From an uncultured Ignavibacteriota bacterium (GTDB taxonomy: Bacteria > Bacteroidota > Ignavibacteria > Palsa-1295): 64,000 nucleotides of DNA. The notes under the pieces were generated by a model. That model was not told the DNA's origin, did not search any database, and saw nothing but the letters and a program-made list of their open reading frames with translations. Made by a program: the position numbers and the translations under genes. The stretch lies in the NCBI GenBank assembly GCA_903900335.1, contig CAIUMP010000062.1, positions 62,001-126,000 on the forward strand, given 5' to 3'. Of this stretch, positions 1 through 7,109 are shown piece by piece; position 1 is the first letter of the stretch; each line of letters begins with the position of its first letter.

Positions 1-2
1 CC

Positions 3-407
3 TGGCCCGATGAAGAATGGAAAGGATGGTGGGGCAAAAACCCGCCGTATCATTGCGATGCATTCGTTCTTACACATTATGCCCGCCCTTCTTTGAAGAT
101 GGAGGGTGACACTACATTCCATTTCGTTACCGATGGCATGCATGCGGCTCTCGAACGAGCGAAAGCGGCGGCGGGCGGCAAAGATATTCGGATCGGCGGC
201 GGCGCGGAAACGATTCGGCAGTACCTGCAGGCCGGTCTGATCGACGAGATGCATCTTGCCATTTCACCGGTGCTGCTCGGACAGGGTGAGCATCTGCTCA
301 CCAATATCGACTTACCCTCGCTTGGCTATGAGTGTACGGAACACGTTCCGACAAGTCTGACGACGCATATCGTTATCGCCAAACGTAATTCAATCACACA
401 GAAATAA
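3..407 (+). CDS. Dihydrofolate reductase-like (RibD C-terminal fold) protein, 5'-truncated by window edge
   Basis: The reading frame is open from the first bases of the window, so only the last 134 residues are seen. They include a Trp-rich stretch (WKGWWGKNPPYH), VLTHYARPSLKMEG and FHFVTDG, followed by a GGAETIRQYLQAGLIDEMHL segment. These are typical of the 'dihydrofolate reductase family' proteins (RibD_C fold) found in stress-type gene clusters. Enzymatic substrate is unknown; these proteins are not the essential FolA. The gene ends 5 bases before the AHSA1-like gene, so the two are probably cotranscribed. A second, complete family member lies at 3737. The internal ATG at 93 is not the true start because homology clearly continues upstream. 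Confidence 0.85.
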   Translation, partial: WPDEEWKGWWGKNPPYHCDAFVLTHYARPSLKMEGDTTFHFVTDGMHAALERAKAAAGGKDIRIGGGAETIRQYLQAGLIDEMHLAISPVLLGQGEHLLTNIDLPSLGYECTEHVPTSLTTHIVIAKRNSITQK

Positions 408-412
408 TCATC

Positions 413-880
413 ATGTCTCAGAAAAACAAGCTAACCATTGTTGTCGAAACAGGCAAGCACGAAGCGATCCACACACGCGAGTTCGATGCGCCAAGGGACA
501 AAGTCTTCAACGCGATGTTCGGAGCCGAGGCCATTCCGAAATGGTGGGGCGATGGCGCGAAGGTAGAGCAGTTCGATGCGAAGCCGGGTGGCTCCTGGGC
601 GACGAGCTTCAAGGCCGCGAATGGATGGGATGTTCGTATGTTCGGCGTATTCCATACCGCCACAGCACCTGAACGAGCGATTCGTACGATGGAATTCATG
701 CCCGGAAAAGTCATGCTCGAAACGACAACATTCGAAGACTTAGGTGGCAGGACAAAGATGACTCAGCAACAACTGTATCAGTCCGTTCAAGACCGCGATA
801 TGGTTGTGCAGTATGGGATGGAAGAGGGCGCTAATTCGAGCTATGATAGGCTGGAAGCGATGCTTGCCGAGAACGGGTAG
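413..880 (+). CDS. SRPBCC / AHSA1-like domain protein
   Basis: 155 residues. The N-terminal REFDAPRDKVFNAMFGAEAIPKWWG is the hallmark of the AHSA1-like branch of the START/SRPBCC superfamily (hydrophobic ligand-binding helix-grip fold). It is followed by a PGGSW turn and a central 'FEDLGGRTKMTQQ' strand typical of the same family. Bacterial members are small soluble proteins of unclear ligand, often next to YciI, VOC and DoxX-like genes, as here. The start ATG lies 5 bases after the preceding stop. No catalytic function can be assigned. Confidence 0.88.
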   Translation: MSQKNKLTIVVETGKHEAIHTREFDAPRDKVFNAMFGAEAIPKWWGDGAKVEQFDAKPGGSWATSFKAANGWDVRMFGVFHTATAPERAIRTMEFMPGKVMLETTTFEDLGGRTKMTQQQLYQSVQDRDMVVQYGMEEGANSSYDRLEAMLAENG

Positions 881-887
881 GGGAGGT

Positions 888-932
888 CGGGCTGGAAGCA
901 CCGACCTACGCGTTGTCGGGGATTCCAGCCCG
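888..932. terminator. Nested hairpin between convergent genes (possible bidirectional terminator)
   Basis: A 10-base arm at 888-897 (cgggctggaa) is perfectly complementary to 923-932. Inside it ccgac (901-905) pairs with gtcgg (915-919). An alternative pairing joins gacctacg (903-910) with cgtaggtc (931-938). It lies between the convergent AHSA1-like and GlxA-type genes. There is no strong T-tract, so it could equally be a REP-like intergenic palindrome. Confidence 0.5.
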
Positions 933-936
933 TAGG

Positions 937-1914
937 TCAATTATACTTGTTCCGGTAATCAATCGGCGATAGGCCCGTGATCTTCTTAAAGGTCGTCCGA
1001 AACGCTTTCGTGTCGGTGTAGCCAACGTCGTACATCACTTCATTGACATTTTTGCGATTCGTTTCGAGGCTCTTCTTTGCAGCTTCGATCTTCACGCGCT
1101 GCATGTATTCGACGACGGTGTTCGTTGTCGCCTTCTTAAATCGGCGTTCGAATGTACGGCGGCCCATGGCGGACATCGCGGCGAGCTGTTCGATGGTGAT
1201 CTTCTTGTGAAAGTTGCTTTCGATGAAGGACTGAACCTCTTTGATCGGTTCGTCGTCGTGGTTCTTCTGTCCAGAGAAGATGACGAACGGCGCTTGGCTG
1301 TCGCGCTCGATCTCGATCTCGTAGATCTTCGCGCACATGATGGCAACCTCGCGGCCAGCGTACTTGTCGATCAAGTACATGATGAGATTCCAGAACGAGT
1401 TTGCACCACCGCTGGAATAGACGCCCTTCTCATCTGTAATGACTTTTTCGGAGACGAGATTCACATTCGGGAACATCCGGCGGAATTCGTTTTGTGCGAG
1501 CCAGTGCGTTGCGCACTTCTTTCCTTCGACGAGTCCTGTGGCTGCAAGGAGGAACGCGCCGACGCATAAGCTCGCGACTTCGGCTCCGTTTTTGTATTGC
1601 TCGACGATCCAGGGGAAGAAGCCCTTGTTCGCGGCGATAACCTCATCCATGTTGCCATTGACGGCAGGGATGATGATGAGGTCGGTCTTCGCAACTTCAG
1701 CTATTGCGAAGTCCGGGCGGACAGTGAAGAGGCGGTCGTATATCTGCGGCTCCTTCGTCATGCCGACGAGCTTGACATCGAATAGTGGTGGCCTGCCGAG
1801 CTTTTCGAGGACTTCGTTCGCACGCGAGAATCCGATGAACGATCCCTCGATACAACCAAGCGAGGTTGCACCGCGAGGGACGAGGATGGAGATGCGCTTC
1901 ATTGTGTGAACCAT
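937..1914 (-). CDS. GlxA-family transcriptional regulator (DJ-1/PfpI domain + AraC HTH)
   Basis: 325 residues in two parts. Residues about 5-200 form a DJ-1/PfpI class I glutamine-amidotransferase-like sensor domain, with the nucleophile-elbow Cys in EVASLCVGAFLLAATGL and the following THW. Residues about 225-325 form an AraC-type DNA-binding domain with two helix-turn-helix units (ITIEQLAAMSAMGRRTFERR and the final DVGYTDTKAFRTTFKKITGL, then SP). This is the standard GlxA architecture. ATG at 1914 is used, but MKRISILVPRG at 1902 is an equally good start. The gene is divergent from the VOC gene at 2067 and has a promoter-like element with a perfect inverted repeat just upstream, suggesting autoregulation and possible control of the small-enzyme cluster. 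The ligand is unknown. Confidence 0.93.
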   Translation of the reverse strand: MVHTMKRISILVPRGATSLGCIEGSFIGFSRANEVLEKLGRPPLFDVKLVGMTKEPQIYDRLFTVRPDFAIAEVAKTDLIIIPAVNGNMDEVIAANKGFFPWIVEQYKNGAEVASLCVGAFLLAATGLVEGKKCATHWLAQNEFRRMFPNVNLVSEKVITDEKGVYSSGGANSFWNLIMYLIDKYAGREVAIMCAKIYEIEIERDSQAPFVIFSGQKNHDDEPIKEVQSFIESNFHKKITIEQLAAMSAMGRRTFERRFKKATTNTVVEYMQRVKIEAAKKSLETNRKNVNEVMYDVGYTDTKAFRTTFKKITGLSPIDYRNKYN

Positions 1915-1953
1915 GATTTGGGTGGATTTCGGGGATTCGTGAGATTTACATTA

Positions 1954-1985
1954 CAAATATACGACATTCTTTGTGTCGTAATCAA
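1954..1985 (-). promoter_or_regulatory. Bacteroidota-type promoter for the GlxA-family regulator
   Basis: On the minus strand, TATATTTG (1961-1954) matches the TAnnTTTG -7 consensus exactly. It is preceded by TTG (1985-1983) with a 21-base spacer, close to the known -33/-7 spacing of Bacteroidota primary sigma promoters. It lies about 40 bases upstream of the regulator's start codon. Confidence 0.55.
1960..1980. promoter_or_regulatory. Perfect inverted repeat, candidate operator of the GlxA-family regulator
   Basis: TACGACA (1960-1966), a 7-base spacer, then TGTCGTA (1974-1980): a perfect 7+7 dyad. It fills the space between the -33 and -7 elements of the minus-strand promoter, where a bound protein would block transcription. 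Candidate binders are the adjacent AraC/GlxA regulator (autoregulation) or another repressor. AraC-family proteins often use direct rather than inverted repeats, which is a caution. Confidence 0.45.
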
Positions 1986-2034
1986 CCCCTCACAATGCCG
2001 TTTTTACGCCTCACCTCGGCGGGTGCCGATTCCG

Positions 2035-2042
2035 TAATTTTG
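2035..2042 (+). promoter_or_regulatory. Candidate -7 box for the VOC gene at 2067
   Basis: TAATTTTG matches TAnnTTTG exactly and lies 25 bases upstream of the ATG, giving a short 5' UTR. No TTG is seen at the expected -33 distance, so this is weaker than the divergent promoter. Confidence 0.35.
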
Positions 2043-2066
2043 TATCGTTAAGTTTAACATGCAACA

Positions 2067-2492
2067 ATGACACAGATTAATGCTTACATAACCTTCAACG
2101 GCAAGTGCCGCGAGGCGATGACTTTTTACCAAGAGTGCATCGGCGGCGAGCTTGAACTTCAAACGGTCGAAGGCTCGGCAATTGAAGCGCAGTGCCCGGA
2201 GGCAATGAAAGGACAGATACTTCACTCCGCTTTGACCAAGGATCCACTGCTCCTCATGGGTACTGATATGATTGGCCCTGAAGGGTACACCAAGGGGACA
2301 AACATGGCGCTGTCACTCAATTGCAGCAGCGAGGAGGAGATCAATCTATTTTTCGCGAGGCTCTCTGAGGGAGGCAGCGTCATTCATCCGTTGAGGGTGG
2401 AGTTTTGGGGCGCGACGTTCGGTGTATTTAATGACAGGTTTGGCATTCGTTGGATGCTGAACTACGATAAGAAATTGCAGGGACTTCCGTAG
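2067..2492 (+). CDS. VOC-family (PhnB/glyoxalase-like) protein
   Basis: 141 residues. It opens with INAYITFNGKCREAMTFYQ, the PhnB-type VOC signature (YLxFxGxCxEAMxFYxxxxG). It ends with the paired-strand motif WGATFGVFNDRFGIRWMLNY, in which the F(G)VxxDxFGxxW block is typical of PhnB/'3-demethylubiquinone methyltransferase-like' VOC proteins. These small dimeric proteins have a paired beta-alpha-beta-beta-beta fold; the chemistry cannot be told from sequence. It is divergent from the GlxA-type regulator and is the first of seven VOC genes within 9.6 kb. Confidence 0.9.
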   Translation: MTQINAYITFNGKCREAMTFYQECIGGELELQTVEGSAIEAQCPEAMKGQILHSALTKDPLLLMGTDMIGPEGYTKGTNMALSLNCSSEEEINLFFARLSEGGSVIHPLRVEFWGATFGVFNDRFGIRWMLNYDKKLQGLP

Positions 2493-2729
2493 AAAGAACG
2501 AGAAAACTATTGCATCCGCGATTTGAAAGTAGTAACTTGCTGGTGAAGAGATGGGCACCGTGTTTCTTTGGGAAGTGCGCTCCAAACACTCGAAAGAGGA
2601 GGCTGTTCATTAAATGAACACTCAATTGAGAGAATAGGGGCACCTTTTCAAATGGAATTGTAAATCGAAAATTATGCCGAACATTTACACAGAAAGATAT
2701 TTGATTCAGTAATTGAAAAGGGACAAACC

Positions 2730-3140
2730 ATGAGATTCTTGATGATCGTAAAAGCTAATGAGGAATCGGAGGCTGGCATTATGCCGACGGAGGAGCAGCT
2801 TGCCGAGATGGGGACCTACAACGAGCAGCTCGTAAAGGCGGGCATGCTGCTCGATGGTGCCGGATTGCACGCGAGTTCGGATGGAGCGCGTGTGAAGTTT
2901 AGCGGCGGAAAGCCGACCGTGATTCCAGGTCCGTTTGGTGAGCCGGAGTCGCTTCTCGCGGGATATTGGATCATCAAAGCGGACTCGAAAGAGGAAGCGA
3001 TCGAATGGGCGAAGCGCATACCATTCAAAGAGGGTGAAGTGGAACTGCGCCGATTCTTCGAGCCAGAGGATTTCGTGCAGGGGCCAGCGATGGAGCGCGA
3101 AATGGAATTATGGAAAGAATTGGAAGCGACAAGATCGTAA
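2730..3140 (+). CDS. YciI-family (DGPF domain) protein
   Basis: 136 residues. MRFLMIVKANEESEAGIMPT and the conserved VIPGPFGEPESLLAGYWII segment (the DGPF/YCII core) followed by SKEEAIEWAKRIP are characteristic of YciI-like ferredoxin-fold proteins. In many bacteria these sit beside ECF sigma factors or VOC and AHSA1 proteins. No sigma factor is present here. The catalytic role is unknown in this subfamily. The start ATG is unambiguous because the family begins with M(R/K)FLMLxK. Confidence 0.9.
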   Translation: MRFLMIVKANEESEAGIMPTEEQLAEMGTYNEQLVKAGMLLDGAGLHASSDGARVKFSGGKPTVIPGPFGEPESLLAGYWIIKADSKEEAIEWAKRIPFKEGEVELRRFFEPEDFVQGPAMEREMELWKELEATRS

Positions 3141-3142
3141 CG

Positions 3143-3274
3143 ATGGAAAATACCACTCAACAGGTTCCACAACGGAGGCGTCGCCCTTGGATGGTGCGGG
3201 CGCTGAGTAGTATTTCTCTGCTCGTGCTTTTGATCGATAGTATCGTCGCGTTGGTAATCATTGAATCGGATTAG
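3143..3274 (+). CDS. Small one-TM protein, possible truncated DoxX-like paralogue
   Basis: 43 codons from ATG to TAG, starting 2 bases after the YciI stop. A basic N-terminus (QRRRRPW) is followed by one hydrophobic helix (ALSSISLLVLLIDSIVALVII). It aligns with the first helix of the next gene: W..R.LSSISLLVLLIDSI here against W..WVLSGIAILFLLFDST there, each after an MEx N-terminus. It therefore looks like an N-terminal fragment of a duplicated DoxX-like gene, or a genuine small membrane protein. Expression is unknown. Confidence 0.45.
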   Translation: MENTTQQVPQRRRRPWMVRALSSISLLVLLIDSIVALVIIESD

Positions 3275-3290
3275 TTAAAGTAAACATCTC

Positions 3291-3707
3291 ATGGAACAAT
3301 CGTCCACATCAAAATCGAGGCTATGGATATCCTGGGTTCTGAGCGGGATAGCAATACTATTCTTGCTTTTCGATAGTACTATTCATATCCTCGCACCCCA
3401 GCCGGTTATTGACTCGTGCAAGCAACTCGGCTTTCCTTTGGAGACGATACAAGCGCTAGGCATTGTCCAGCTCATTTGCTTGGTTCTGTATGTGATTCCC
3501 CGCACCGCCGTATTTGGTGCTGTGCTGATGACGGGCTGGCTGGGTGGGGCGATGGCGCTACAATTTCGCATTGGCGCACCGCTGTTGAGCACAGCCCTAT
3601 CTCCCGTCTATGTGGGGGTGCTGCTGTGGGGAGGCTTGTACTTGCGCGAAAACCGAGTGGCAGCTCTCATCCCATTTCGGGGATCCGAGACATCTTCCGG
3701 ATTTTGA
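3291..3707 (+). CDS. DoxX-like integral membrane protein
   Basis: 138 residues with four predicted membrane helices. The N-terminal helix is WISWVLSGIAILFLLFDSTI. The helix PLETIQALGIVQLICLVLYV is followed by the PRTAVFGAVLMTGWLGGAMA segment typical of the DoxX-like family (DoxX_2), and a last helix begins near PVYVGVLLWGGLYLRE. Family members accompany YciI, AHSA1 and VOC genes in many genomes; their biochemical role is unsettled. The gene probably belongs to the same transcription unit as the YciI gene and the dihydrofolate-reductase-like gene that follows 29 bases later. Confidence 0.85.
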   Translation: MEQSSTSKSRLWISWVLSGIAILFLLFDSTIHILAPQPVIDSCKQLGFPLETIQALGIVQLICLVLYVIPRTAVFGAVLMTGWLGGAMALQFRIGAPLLSTALSPVYVGVLLWGGLYLRENRVAALIPFRGSETSSGF

Positions 3708-3736
3708 TTTCTTCACCACCGTTCATTCTACCAGCC

Positions 3737-4345
3737 ATGCGAAAACTGATCGTCTTATCGTTTATCACACTTGATGGCGTGATGCAAGCCCCCGGCGGAC
3801 CGGAGGAGGACACCAGCGGTGGCTTTAAGTATGGCGGATGGAGCTTCCCGCTCTCCGATGAAGTGACGGGCGCAGAAATGATGGAGCAATTAGGTCATGA
3901 TTTCGAGCTGCTGCTCGGACGCAAGACCTACAACATTTTCGCCGCGTACTGGCCAACCGCGAGCGTCGATAATTTCGTTGCTGAGCCATTCAACAGGACG
4001 CGGAAGTATGTTGCGACGCACTCGCCGTTGACGCTTGAGTGGGCAAACTCCCATCGAATTGAGGGCGATGTCGTAGAAGGCGTGCGGAAGCTCAAGGCGC
4101 AAGATGGGCCGGAGTTGCAGGTTCATGGCAGCGGCAACTTCATCCAGACGTTGCTCAAGAATGATCTTGTCGATGAGCTGTGGCTCAAGATCTTTCCGCT
4201 GACGCTCGGCCCCGGCAAGCGGCTCTTCGAAGACGGCGCGATACCAGCGGTGTTCGAGCTAACGAAAAGCATGATCTCGCCGAAGGGAGTGATCTTCGCG
4301 AATTACCGGCGAGCAGGCGAAGTTGGCACGGGGAGCTTTGCATGA
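3737..4345 (+). CDS. Dihydrofolate reductase-like (RibD C-terminal fold) protein
   Basis: 202 residues from the ATG at 3737, beginning MRKLIVLSFITLDGVMQAPG, the standard start of this family (xFxSLDGVxQAPGGPEED). Further family blocks are LLLGRKTYNIFAAYWP, a central KYVATHSPLTLEWANS and the C-terminal LVDELWLKIFPLTLGPGKRL. The frame is open far upstream across the DoxX-like gene, but that part has no homology and overlaps a better-supported gene, so the start was placed at the family start. A 5'-truncated paralogue is at the window edge. Substrate unknown; unlikely to be the cell's FolA. Confidence 0.93.
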   Translation: MRKLIVLSFITLDGVMQAPGGPEEDTSGGFKYGGWSFPLSDEVTGAEMMEQLGHDFELLLGRKTYNIFAAYWPTASVDNFVAEPFNRTRKYVATHSPLTLEWANSHRIEGDVVEGVRKLKAQDGPELQVHGSGNFIQTLLKNDLVDELWLKIFPLTLGPGKRLFEDGAIPAVFELTKSMISPKGVIFANYRRAGEVGTGSFA

Positions 4346-4386
4346 GGAAGATGCTCGGTTGGTCAAAGTACAAGGAAATGTTTAAG

Positions 4387-4486
4387 CCCCCCTCTCCAAA
4401 CGGGAGAGGGGGGTTGGGGGGGAGAGGCAGGACCGCAAAACGACCAATCCTGCCTCTCCCCAACCCCTCTCCCGCTGGGAGAGGGG
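4387..4486. repeat. Large nested inverted repeat (GC-rich 'cccctctcc/gggagagggg' element)
   Basis: Two arms of about 40 bases (4387-4432 and 4448-4486) are near-perfect reverse complements around a short spacer. Each arm contains its own hairpin (ctctcc...gggagag). The same nested design is seen as an intergenic element in many unrelated bacteria. It may act as a terminator or RNA-stabilising structure between the preceding gene and the VOC gene. Confidence 0.8.
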
Positions 4487-4533
4487 CTACTGATTTTCGA
4501 TTTCACGAATAACCTATTCTAAGGAGTATAACC

Positions 4534-4926
4534 ATGAATCCAGTAGTACACTTCGAAATGCCGGCCGTGGACAAGAAGCGCATGGGCGACTTCTACACCA
4601 AGACCTTCGGCTGGAAGACGCAGCAGTTCGGCGAGGATATGGGCAATTACATGGTCGTTAGTACTGCCGAGAGCGATGAGAATGGTCGCCCGAGACAGGG
4701 TATCAACGGTGGTTTTTATGACAGGACGGAGGATCCCATTTCGCACGCGCCGTCCATCGTGATCGGCGTTGAGAATATTCAGGATCATATTGCCAAGGTT
4801 ACGGCAGCGGGTGGGAAGATCATCGGTGAGCCGATGGATATTCCCGGCGTCGGAATGTGGGTATCCTTCTATGATACCGAAGGAAACCGCGCGAGCATGT
4901 TGCAGCCAAATCGCATGGGACAATAA
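4534..4926 (+). CDS. VOC-family (glyoxalase/bleomycin resistance-like) protein
   Basis: 130 residues. NPVVHFEMPAVDKKRMGDFY is the N-terminal strand-helix unit of the 'VOC family, predicted enzyme related to lactoylglutathione lyase' type. VENIQDHIAKVTAAGGKIIG and the C-terminal GVGMWVSFYDTEGNRASMLQ complete the second half. One VOC module of about 120 residues, which dimerises in known members. The gene is followed 2 bases later by another VOC gene, so the pair is an operon. An AAGGAG ribosome-binding-like sequence lies shortly before the ATG, after the inverted repeat. Substrate unknown. Confidence 0.9.
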   Translation: MNPVVHFEMPAVDKKRMGDFYTKTFGWKTQQFGEDMGNYMVVSTAESDENGRPRQGINGGFYDRTEDPISHAPSIVIGVENIQDHIAKVTAAGGKIIGEPMDIPGVGMWVSFYDTEGNRASMLQPNRMGQ

Positions 4927-4928
4927 TC

Positions 4929-5423
4929 ATGGCTATCCAAAAAATTTCACCCTGCCTGTGGTTCGACAGGCAGGCGGAAGAGGCGGCGAAGTTCTACATT
5001 TCGCTCTTCCCGAATTCAAAGATAACGAGCGTCCTCATGACCGATGCAGCGGCCTCGGAGCCTTCCGGAATGCCGGTGGGAAGCGTGCTCTTCGTCGAAT
5101 TCGAACTTGACGGCGAGAAGTTCGCCGCGCTTAACGGAGGGCCGATCTTCAAGTTCAACGAGTCGGTCTCCTTTATGATCGAATGCGAGACGCAGAAAGA
5201 GATCGACCACTATTGGTACGGACTTACTGCCAATGGAGGCGAAGAGAGTCAGTGCGGATGGCTCAAGGATAAGTACGGCCTTTCGTGGCAGGTCTTGCCG
5301 AAGCAGCTCATGGAGATGCAGCGTGATGAGGATGCTGCGAAAGCGGGGCGCGTCATGCGTGCGATGCTGGAGATGCGGAAGCTCGATCTTGCGAAACTCG
5401 AAGCGGCGTATCGCGGTGAGTGA
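4929..5423 (+). CDS. VOC-family PhnB-type protein
   Basis: 164 residues. MAIQKISPCLWFDRQAEEAA and KFYISLFPNSKI are diagnostic of the PhnB-like subfamily annotated as '3-demethylubiquinone-9 3-methyltransferase' fold. The second half has FMIECETQKEIDHYWYGL and QCGWLKDKYGLSWQVLPKQL, where the CGWxxDxxGxSWQ block is the family hallmark. It is the single-module equivalent of the two-module protein encoded next. The methyltransferase name in databases comes from the fold match only. The gene starts 2 bases after the preceding VOC stop. Confidence 0.93.
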   Translation: MAIQKISPCLWFDRQAEEAAKFYISLFPNSKITSVLMTDAAASEPSGMPVGSVLFVEFELDGEKFAALNGGPIFKFNESVSFMIECETQKEIDHYWYGLTANGGEESQCGWLKDKYGLSWQVLPKQLMEMQRDEDAAKAGRVMRAMLEMRKLDLAKLEAAYRGE

Positions 5424-5473
5424 GTCATCGCACCATTTTTTCAAACGACAAAAGTTTAACTTAGAAACACTAC

Positions 5474-6349
5474 ATGCAAAAGATCAACCCATTCCTGTGG
5501 TTTAACGACAACTCTGTTGAAGCGGCAGAGTTTTATACAAGCGCATTCAGCAAGAGCAAGACCGTGAGCACCATGCCCGGTCCCGGTGGCAAGCCGATGG
5601 GCGTCACCATTGAGTTGGCCGGACAAACGTTTATCCTGCTCAATGGCGGACCGCGATATCATCCCAATCCATCGATCTCCTTCTACGTCCATTGCGAATC
5701 GAACGATCAGGTCGATTCGATCTGGAATGCGCTATCAACAGAGGGCAAGGTGATGATGGCGCTCGATACGTACCCATGGAGTGCGCACTACGGGTGGGTG
5801 GAGGATAAGTATGGTGTTTCGTGGCAGATCGGGATTGGTACGATGGGAGTGCAAACGCCGCACTCGATCGAGCCAACGCTGATGTACACAGGCAATATGC
5901 AAGGCCGCGCCGAGGAGGCTGTTGATCTCTACGTATCGCTCTTCCCAAATTCGAGCGTCGAGCACAAATCGCGCTATGAAGATGGCGAGCCCGGACCAAA
6001 GGGGCAGATCAAGCACGCCGGCTTCATGCTCAACGGTCAGAGCTTCGCCGCAATGGATGCGCACATGCCATCACCGATCGAGTTCACACCGGGTATTTCG
6101 CTCTTCATCAATTGCGATACAGCGGAGGAAGTCGACTTCTTCTGGGAGAAGCTTGGCGATGGTGGTCGTTACGATCGCTGCGGATGGCTGCAGGATAAAT
6201 TCGGCGTCTCGTGGCAGGTCATTCCCACATTGCTAGGCAGACTCTTCAGCGATTCAAATCGCGCTAAGGCTGGTGCGGCGATGCAGGCGATGATGCAGAT
6301 GTCGAAGATCGACAGTGCTGAATTGCAGGCCGCATTCGATGCGGCGTAA
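5474..6349 (+). CDS. Two-module VOC-family PhnB-type protein
   Basis: 291 residues made of two consecutive PhnB-type modules. Module 1 (about 1-140) has INPFLWFNDNSVEAAEFYTS and YGWVEDKYGVSWQIG; module 2 (about 143-291) has LMYTGNMQGRAEEAVDLYVS and CGWLQDKFGVSWQVIP. Both carry the W(V/L)xDKxGVSWQ hallmark, so this is a tandem duplication within one protein rather than a read-through of two genes. In known VOC proteins two modules are needed to form one active-site barrel, so this form could be an intramolecular dimer. It follows the single-module relative by 50 bases. Function unknown. Confidence 0.93.
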   Translation: MQKINPFLWFNDNSVEAAEFYTSAFSKSKTVSTMPGPGGKPMGVTIELAGQTFILLNGGPRYHPNPSISFYVHCESNDQVDSIWNALSTEGKVMMALDTYPWSAHYGWVEDKYGVSWQIGIGTMGVQTPHSIEPTLMYTGNMQGRAEEAVDLYVSLFPNSSVEHKSRYEDGEPGPKGQIKHAGFMLNGQSFAAMDAHMPSPIEFTPGISLFINCDTAEEVDFFWEKLGDGGRYDRCGWLQDKFGVSWQVIPTLLGRLFSDSNRAKAGAAMQAMMQMSKIDSAELQAAFDAA

Positions 6350-6362
6350 ACTTATTGAACTG

Positions 6363-6440
6363 TCATTCCCGCGAAAGCGGGAATCCAGATCCAGCGGTGT
6401 GCTAAAGCCAAAACCTGGATTCCCGCATCCGCGGGAATGA
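6363..6440. repeat. Inverted repeat, dispersed element copy 1
   Basis: Arms 6363-6388 and 6415-6440 are reverse complements in 24 of 26 positions and each contains an inner hairpin (cccgc...gcggg). A second copy of the same element is at 34565-34631. This 'attcccgcgaaagcgggaat' type of palindrome is a common intergenic repeat in environmental bacteria. It lies just after the two-module VOC gene and may end its transcript. Confidence 0.85.
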
Positions 6441-6506
6441 TATGTTCCTCTTTATTGCGCGTATTGAATTTCACTCAACATTCATTCATACAACTCAGTA
6501 TACTCT

Positions 6507-6941
6507 ATGGCAACACTCAATCCATACCTCAATTTCCAGGGTAACACCGAGGAAGCATTCAATTTCTACAAATCCGTTTTCGGCGGAGAGTTCAGCAGCT
6601 TCGTACGCTTTAGCGATATGTCTGCTGCTGGCGGCGGGAACATCCCAGTCGAGGACCAGAGCAAGATCATGCACGTTGCGCTGCCTGTCGGGAAGGGCAA
6701 TACCATGATGGCGACGGACATGCTGGCATCTACCGGGCAGTCGATCAAGAACGGAAATAGGATCACGCTGGCACTCGAAGCGGATAGCAAAGAAGAAGCA
6801 GATCGGCTCTTCAATGCGCTCGGCGCTGGCGGGAAAGTTGAAGTGCCGATCGCCGACGCACCGTGGGGCGCCTATTGGGGAATGCTCTTTGATAAGTACG
6901 AAATCCAGTGGATGGTGAATTACACCTATCCGAAGGGCTAA
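6507..6941 (+). CDS. VOC-family PhnB-type protein
   Basis: 144 residues. MATLNPYLNFQGNTEEAFNF starts the module, and the phrase YKSVFGGEFSSFVRFSDM is typical of PhnB-like VOC proteins. The second half ends with APWGAYWGMLFDKYEIQWMV, the W(G)xxxGMxxDKxxxxWM signature of this subgroup. A central KIMHVALPVGKGNTMMATDM also matches. It stands alone between a dispersed inverted repeat and the SpoIIE phosphatase gene. Substrate unknown. Confidence 0.93.
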   Translation: MATLNPYLNFQGNTEEAFNFYKSVFGGEFSSFVRFSDMSAAGGGNIPVEDQSKIMHVALPVGKGNTMMATDMLASTGQSIKNGNRITLALEADSKEEADRLFNALGAGGKVEVPIADAPWGAYWGMLFDKYEIQWMVNYTYPKG

Positions 6942-6965
6942 TGCCTTCGCGTCAGTGGAGCGAAT

Positions 6966-7007
6966 GGTCATGCCAGGATTGTGGGCTTGCTGACCCTTGG
7001 CATGACC
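6966..7007 (+). terminator. Hairpin downstream of VOC gene, possible terminator
   Basis: ggtcatgcca (6966-6975) is perfectly complementary to tggcatgacc (6998-7007) with a 22-base loop. It starts 24 bases after the VOC stop codon. It lacks a T-tract, so its role as a terminator is only suggested. Confidence 0.35.
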
Positions 7008-7109
7008 TTGCTCCCGACCTCGACGATACGACCGGCTATTCACTGGGACATTTATGACTCTACTTCTGTGTTCTCAATTCCCAGCGAGTCCTAACAGCTA
7101 ACCCCAATT

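Noticed and set aside
3416-3736. Upstream extension of the dihydrofolate-reductase-like frame
   Set aside because: It overlaps the DoxX-like gene in another frame and has no family features; the family start is MRKLIVLSF at 3737.
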